Shown: piece by piece, positions 58,524 through 64,000 of the stretch
How positions within the stretch are numbered: position 1 is the stretch's first letter
Layout of the letters: each line of letters starts with the position of its first letter
Assembly (NCBI GenBank): GCA_973895155.1
Contig: OZ316896.1
Span: forward strand, 8,432,001 to 8,496,000
Direction of reading: 5' to 3'
Length of the DNA: 64,000 nt
DNA from: Marsupella aquatica
Taxonomy: Eukaryota > Marchantiophyta
Position numbers and translations under genes: made by a program
The notes under the pieces: model-generated
Seen by the model: only the letters and a program-made list of their open reading frames with translations
Told to the model about the DNA's origin: nothing
Databases searched by the model: none

Positions 58524-60053
58524 ATGGGACTATTTGGCATAATCCTGTCGGTAGTGATCTCACCCTGGTCGATGACAATTGACTGGATTTGGAAGCCCTG
58601 GAGTTTGATTGTGGCTTGTCGGAAGCAAGGGATCACCGGTTTCTCTTTCGTACCTTTCGTGGGACAGCTTCTTCAGATTTCCAAGGCATTGACAAGGCCT
58701 CAGTCTGGGAATGACTGGGAAGCATTAAGCAGTGTACAGCAGTGTGTTGAGAAGCATGGAAAAGTGTTCTACTTCACAACTGGCAGAACTGTGAGAATTT
58801 GTATCTCAGACCCTGACCTGTTGAAGGATTTACTGGCAGACAACTCGGACAGCTATGCCAAACCGTCTTTCATTCATGTTCTGGGCATTCTGGGAGACGG
58901 GCTGTTTTCCTCGAGCGGGGAAGTGTGGGCTCCGCAACGGAAACTACTGGGTCTTTCATTCACAAACAAAGAGATTAAGCCAGAGGTCGGCCATATCGTC
59001 AGCATTGCTCGGTCTGCCCTGGAGCAATGGTTTCAAGAGATTAACTCAAATTCTGGCGAACTGAACATCTATCACAAGTTACTTCAACTCACACTGAATG
59101 TCATACAAAAATTTGCGTTTGGACAAAATGCACCTGAAGAAGGATCACAACCACTCATAACAGGCGCCTATGACCGATATCTTCACAATTCTCGGCAGCT
59201 CGTGTTTGGTCCACCAGCTGCCATTCCTGGTTACCGGTTTCTTCCAACAAGTACTAATCGAGAAATCAATAGGGATCAAAAATGGTTATCTGGTGTCGCT
59301 GATGCATTGATCGAGGCTCGATCCAGAGGCTATTCTTCATCACCAGCTGAGCTGAGGGATCACAAGGATGTCCTGGATTTGTTGATGGGTGCAGTACAGG
59401 ACGACTCTAAAGCAGTCAGCAGTCAGCAATTGAGGGACAACTGTCTCACTATTCTTCTGGCGGGCCATCACACTACTGCAAGTTTGGTGACATGGACGAT
59501 GTACATGCTAGCTCTTGAGCCGCTGTGGCAAGATAAGGCACGGGCAGAAGTGGAAGAATTACGTGCAAGGGGAGAAGTGGGATGGGATACCTTGTCTGGC
59601 ATGAAGATCACAACAATGATTTTGCAAGAAACATTGAGGTTTTTTCCTCCAGTTCCTCTGATAGGTAGATCCTGTTTGAAAGAAAACTCTGTAGGTCGCT
59701 ACACAATTCCAGCGGGAGTGGAGATTTTAATTCCCACGGCAGTTCTCCATCGTGACAAGGAGTTATGGGGCGAGGATGCAGACCAATTCTTGCCAACGAG
59801 ATTTGCAAAGGGAATTGGCACAGCGTGCAAGCATGCCATGGGATATCTGCCCTTTGGGTCTGGCCCTCGCACATGTATTGGGCAGGCATTAGCTCTAGCT
59901 GAAGCCAAAGCTGTGCTGGCAGTGATGCTTTCAGCCTTTTCTTGGAAGCTTAGTCCCGGGTATCGGCACTCGCCAGATGTCTCTCTTTCTCTGCAACCCA
60001 AGTTTGGAATTCCCCTTATGATAGAGAAATTTAACGATTCCGGAGCGAAGTGA
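58524..60053 (+). CDS. Cytochrome P450, CYP72 clan, intronless (509 aa)
   Basis: This is a haem monooxygenase, expected on the ER membrane through an N-terminal helix, taking electrons from P450 reductase. The ATG at 58524 gives the expected about 510 residues. Visible motifs are a WKPWSLIVACRKQGITG hinge typical of the clan, the I-helix oxygen-binding AGHHTT (about 313), the ETLR of the ExxR pair (about 369), a PxRF-like LPTRF, and the haem loop PFGSGPRTCIGQ with the Cys ligand at about 451. The end SLSLQPKFGIPLMI is also CYP72-clan-like. That clan includes cytokinin, gibberellin, brassinosteroid and fatty-acid hydroxylases; the substrate cannot be told. There are no introns, although many clan members have several. 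Confidence 0.95.
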   Translation: MGLFGIILSVVISPWSMTIDWIWKPWSLIVACRKQGITGFSFVPFVGQLLQISKALTRPQSGNDWEALSSVQQCVEKHGKVFYFTTGRTVRICISDPDLLKDLLADNSDSYAKPSFIHVLGILGDGLFSSSGEVWAPQRKLLGLSFTNKEIKPEVGHIVSIARSALEQWFQEINSNSGELNIYHKLLQLTLNVIQKFAFGQNAPEEGSQPLITGAYDRYLHNSRQLVFGPPAAIPGYRFLPTSTNREINRDQKWLSGVADALIEARSRGYSSSPAELRDHKDVLDLLMGAVQDDSKAVSSQQLRDNCLTILLAGHHTTASLVTWTMYMLALEPLWQDKARAEVEELRARGEVGWDTLSGMKITTMILQETLRFFPPVPLIGRSCLKENSVGRYTIPAGVEILIPTAVLHRDKELWGEDADQFLPTRFAKGIGTACKHAMGYLPFGSGPRTCIGQALALAEAKAVLAVMLSAFSWKLSPGYRHSPDVSLSLQPKFGIPLMIEKFNDSGAK

Positions 60054-60640
60054 GGGCGCTCGCAGGTAAACTTCGTGTCCGTCTGCACGGAGAAATGACT
60101 GGTGATGGGGGAGAGAAGTCGAGTGCGGCAGCGTTTGGCGATCGAGGAGCAACCCTACCTGTGCAATTATACTCCTCACATGTAACTTCAACGATCCCAC
60201 CTCCACCATCTTTCCCTTCTAAACCACTGCTATGCTCCCTGGGGGAATAAGCCGCTTAAGTCGCCACATTTTGTCACTTCTGCTACTTCACCTAAACCTC
60301 CACTGTCTACCAGTCTTCACAGGATCGCACCTATAGATAAAATCACTCACCGCAATTGCTCGGATCTGGCCAAGTATGATTAGGGCGGCTTGGCATCGAG
60401 GCCGCAGCCCACAAACTCCCCTGACTGCCAGACGATTGGCTCCCTCCTTGGACTTTAGTGGCTCTCAATTCATCAAGTGCACCAGGTTTGTACCGTACTC
60501 ATGATTTCATCTTGATATTGAGTTGTTGAATTGCAAAGCTCAGATGTTGTTCTGCCGACTAGTTTTGCTCTGGGTTTAGTCATTTGTGAGCTAATCCTAC
60601 AATATCATCAGGTCTTACAAACTGGGAGAATTGTAGATAC
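60054..60640. other. 3' flank of the P450 gene
   Basis: No gene is recognised. This probably holds the 3' UTR and spacer. Confidence 0.3.
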
Positions 60641-60646
60641 AATAAG

Positions 60647-60802
60647 ATGGCTCATGCGAAGTGTATGGCATTTTTCATCTCGTATCCTGTCAGGAATGCG
60701 GCAGTAGTTCAGTTCAGCACGAGATGGAGTGAAGTGTGCAGAGAAATGACGCCCTTTGTCAACGACCCTTGCAAACGACACATCTTCATCACTATCATAA
60801 AG
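60647..60802 (+). CDS. Candidate coding exon, unknown
   Basis: An ATG-started frame MAHAKCMAFFISYPVRN runs 52 codons to a consensus donor AAG|GTACTT, preceded by a CATCAG acceptor near 60611. It may be an upstream exon of the gene at the right edge or of an unknown gene. No family is recognised. Confidence 0.25.
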
Positions 60803-62187
60803 GTACTTCAGTCTTACTATACACGTAGTAGTACATATTCTAGTAGTAGCTGTAACTTGTCTTACATTCCTCACCCTAACGTTCAGCCTCTCTAGGGTTG
60901 TACCAGTTGAGTATCTGGTAGCACTTCCATCTGTTATGAAGTGGGATTTGCAGTGGTAATCTTGACTATTCTCGGGGAAGAACTCACGTGAATGTTCAAC
61001 TCTGCTCTTGTCCAGGTGGACGTCGATGACCACTGTCATCTATGGAAACCAAAAATTGTGAATTTTGTGCTCACTGTCAAAATATAGAAGAATGGTTCAA
61101 ACGTGACGAGCTCCTAGATGTAAACAGTGTAGCTGGACGATCCACAAATATTTTTAGGGGGCTATAAATGCGTCCCGTTCCTAGCGATTGCCTGCGGCGC
61201 CTAATTGGCGACGACTCACTAAAATCATGTAGGATTGAATAGCTGATTCGTACATGCTGTGACAATACTGTAGAGGATGTAGTGTAGACTAGATCCCTGA
61301 TCCAATAAGATGAGCAAATTTAAGAATCTTAAATGCAAAATGCGCGGTGTAGCTGAGGCACTCTTGTTCTCCTTAATTGCTCGACAAAGAGCTGCTCGTA
61401 GAAATTTGATTATTCTTGTATACTAACGACGGTACTGTGTTTCTGTGGTAAGAAGAATTGGTCTTCTGCAAAGATGATGAGTCTTTTGCAGTGTCTACCC
61501 AGGTTATGAGTACAATTACACCGTATCAAGAGGGTCTTCTGGCTATTTATCGAGATTGAGTTGTTGCTGTTGATAGCTGTTGACAGGATTGGGGCAACAT
61601 TGTTTAAGATTTCTATGTCTTCTTCTTAGTATCATTTGCCGGGCCACGCTTGACGTAAGATTTCTGAGAAAAGTATCTAACGTAAATGTGTTGTGTGAAG
61701 GGTTTTGGAGTGGGCTGAAACGTTGTCTCCGTACTACCTGTACTTAAATTGACTTCTCAAACTCGGTTTCCAATGTACTTGACCTCAAGCTTCCCTAGGT
61801 GGATGCTTTCAAACCGAATGTTCAAATTGACCAAACGTTCCAGCTGCTTGAAAGAGCATGGGGCATGAACGAGCATTGAGAAACATCCATCGTTGGGCCG
61901 TGTAGAAGTTGAACACTTTGAGAGGCAGAATTGAATGAAGCGTAGGATGAAAGAACAAATCTCAGAATGAATGAGCGAATTAGCAGAATCACTTTGACCG
62001 TTGGATTGAAAAGAATCACTTTGACCATTGGATTGAAAAGCAAAATCATAAGAACGAATCAATGGAATAGCAGAATTCCCCAATAAGAATTTCGGAGATA
62101 GAATCATTGTGAACCCGATTGAAGAGCATCTGGTCTACACTACATCCGCACTCTATTTTAGCTCCATGTGCACGAATTTCTCCACAG
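60803..62187. other. Unassigned DNA between candidate exons
   Basis: Mostly short open frames. A small direct repeat at 61990-62040 (AATCACTTTGACC, then TTGGATTGAAAAG twice) is seen. It may be intronic. Confidence 0.3.
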
Positions 62188-62361
62188 GAATGGGTGAAAT
62201 GGCAGTGGAAGATGCTGTGAGTGATGAAGTGCTTGCAATCAACCAACAGGAAATGATTGTTGGGCGACAAAACAATAGGGAGAAGGACAGGCGGAAAGAG
62301 ATCAAGGGGCAAAAAAATGAAAGTGACGATGATGGAAATCTAGAGCCGTTACCGACAGAGG
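62188..62361 (+). CDS. Candidate acidic exon, unknown
   Basis: After a CTCCACAG acceptor the frame reads MGEMAVEDAVSDEVLAIN and goes on with charged residues (NESDDDGN) to a GAG|GTACTG donor. It could be an exon of the Tify-binding-domain gene downstream, but phase and join were not established. Confidence 0.3.
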
Positions 62362-62610
62362 TACTGTAGTGTGATCGAGAAGTGGAAGAGATGACTTTTG
62401 GTGCATCGCTGAAGTCAGACATTCCAATGCTTGGTCAGCACATCGGAGACTTTCGCTGAAAGCAGTGGTGATGATGATGGAAACAGGAAAACCCGTTGCA
62501 GACAGAGGCAGTGTTATCGATGAGAAGCGGAAGAGACGACTTTTGGTGCATAGCTGAAGTCAAACATTTTAATGCTTGATCAGCACATGGAGGCTCAGAA
62601 GCAGATGAAG
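62310..62610 (+). repeat. Tandem duplication of about 150 bp
   Basis: Two copies share GATGATGGAAA, CGACAGAGGTA/CAGACAGAGGCA, AGAAG(T/C)GGAAGAGA, GACTTTTGGTGCAT and GCTTG(G/A)TCAGCACAT. They lie in a likely intron or between exons of the right-edge gene; the first copy overlaps the candidate acidic exon. Confidence 0.75.
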
Positions 62611-62791
62611 TCCAAGCGCTCGAGATAGTGCCGGAAATGACGATCCAGCGTCGGAAGCCAACACTCAACCGCTGCGGTTGTGGAACATAATTTAAGAATC
62701 ATCCCCTCTCCTCGGGAGTTGCAATAGTTTCCACAAAAGGGCATCAATCAAAGCTCCTCTATCCAGGCTTTGTTGACGCAGGATGATGTAG

Positions 62792-64000
62792 GAAAGGCAA
62801 CGATATAACGACGTAGACTACATTTCTCAAGATCAAGACATCGAGTCGAACGACATGGACAAAGAATCTATTCATGACATTAGCAGTACAAGCAGCAGTG
62901 AAGGATCTAATGGCACAAAACACGAGCAGACAAGTGATTCTAGCGGAACGCAAGATCAAGATGGAGAATCGAATGACACAGAGGATGAGCAGACAAGTCA
63001 TTCTAGTGGAACACAAGATCAACATGGAGAATCTTACTTGTGTAGGGACTGTGGGTCTAGGAATATAGCGCGTAGCTGTTCAGGGATGAGCAAGGGCAGA
63101 GCAGAAAGAATCCCCATTCAGATGGGTAGTCCCCTTTCTCCTCCTGGACAATCACCCTCGCCAGAGAATCTTGAGAAAGCTGAGACATCTGAAAGGTTAG
63201 AGAAACAGGATGAGGTTCCTTTACTTGACTGGCACGCAAAAGTGGAGATCACTGAGACGGAACCAATGCTGCCTCCACAACCCATCTCTAAAGGGTTGAA
63301 ATTGAGGGTGATAGGACCAATGCCTGAAGCGGTCAACAGTGTCAAAGACGTGCTTGTAACTGGGATATTGGGAGGGTTTCGAGTCAGATACATGCGTTTT
63401 GAAAAGATATTGCTAACCGGGAATATAGCTGGCAGGAGTGGCCGCGTAGTGTGTGACTGCAACCTGTGTAAAGGAAAGACGACGGTAAGTCTTACTGATT
63501 TTGAGAGACACGCTGGAAGTACGGCTAAAAAAACTTCAAAATTCATTTACATTGACAACGGTAAGAGTCTATATGAAGTCATGGAAGCAGCTCGGACAGC
63601 TGCTGAGAATGGGAAGCCAGTGCGAAAGGCTCTACAGGTGGTGATGGGGCCAGACCCTGACAAAAGTCCTGAGAGCAGTTCTCAATCAGTGCCTCGCATA
63701 GAAGGAGATGAGGAGGAGATCACAGGTGATAGGAAGCAAAGGCCTTTGGTACCTAAAGACTATACTGCAAAGAAGACGAGAGCTATGTCAACTCCCAACC
63801 TTGCTGGTGCCTCGCCTCCTCCGCAAATTTCGCCCAGTACAACTGCAGCTGGAGAGTTGTCAAGCACCTCGTCAAATACTTCAGGTTCAAACATCCTGTC
63901 TACGACAAACAACGAGGAGGGTGGGGATAGCGACAACATCCTGTCTAAGACAAACAACGATGTGGATGGGGATAGCGACAACGAGCAGGAGAAAGATGAT
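62792..64000 (+). CDS. Tify-domain-binding-domain (TDBD) protein, partial at right edge
   Basis: The frame is open for 403 codons from an acceptor-like GATGATGTAG to the end of the window, without a stop. After an acidic Ser/Asp/Glu region with two 22-residue repeats (TSxSSGTQDQxGES), a CRDCGS pair and a linker comes the TDBD at about residues 183-270. It reads VLVTGILGGFRVRYM, NIAGRSGRVVCDCNLC, DFERHAGST, FIYIDNGKSLYEVM. In land plants this domain occurs in chromatin regulators such as the histone acetyltransferase IDM1 and related PHD-finger proteins. The CxCxxC and FERHAG residues are conserved, consistent with zinc binding. The region after it is Ser/Thr/Asp-rich with another short repeat (NILSxTNN). 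Whether PHD or acetyltransferase domains follow cannot be seen. Upstream exons are uncertain. Confidence 0.85.

Overview
The window looks like nuclear DNA of a streptophyte (land plant or charophyte green alga). Genes have GT-AG introns of about 80 bases to 1.3 kb. One gene begins with a plausible plastid transit peptide, one protein carries a plant-type Tify-domain-binding domain, plant telomere-like CCCTAAA motifs occur, and the repeats are plant-type LTR elements and MITEs. The Ty3/gypsy element carrying a cytosine methyltransferase is, to my knowledge, reported from charophytes, so an alga such as a klebsormidiophyte, zygnematophyte or Chara relative is my best guess. I cannot name a species.

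Layout: 0.3-3.4 kb holds a five-exon gene for a plastid-type DUF4864-like protein (+). 4.1-13.8 kb is a Ty3/gypsy retrotransposon whose polyprotein runs gag, protease, DNMT3/DRM-like DNA methyltransferase, reverse transcriptase, RNase H, integrase, PHD finger. It is broken by three TAG stops and two single-base frameshifts. 14-17 kb holds fold-back and tandem repeats. 17-18.9 kb holds a long CT-rich leader and a 279-residue protein whose architecture resembles the P-TEFb inhibitor HEXIM (+). 19-27.7 kb is repeat-rich and gene-poor. 27.7-30.1 kb is a six-exon C2H2 zinc-finger gene (-). 30.8-31.9 kb is a satellite, and 32.3-33.8 kb is a Mutator-like non-autonomous transposon containing its own 141-bp tandem array. 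34-36.8 kb holds tandem repeats and a retroelement relic.

37.0-39.6 kb is an intact, intronless alpha-glucosidase I of the ER N-glycan pathway (+). 40-48.9 kb holds a glucosidase fragment, several MITEs with clear target-site duplications, and a two-exon candidate secreted protein (42.7-44.4 kb). 48.9-52.8 kb is a multi-exon SERINC/TMS membrane protein gene (+). 53-58 kb holds tandem repeats, a GC-richer retroelement-like relic and MITEs. 58.5-60.1 kb is an intronless CYP72-clan cytochrome P450 with a duplicated leader (+). 62.8 kb to the right edge is an open coding region for a Tify-domain-binding-domain protein (+), incomplete at the edge.

The host genes serve unrelated housekeeping or regulatory roles and form no operon or cluster. 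The most unusual content is the methyltransferase- and PHD-bearing retrotransposon, whose decay pattern itself looks like that of methylated DNA. The HEXIM-like protein comes second. Exon boundaries were read by eye from splice signals, phase and family similarity; no search was run.
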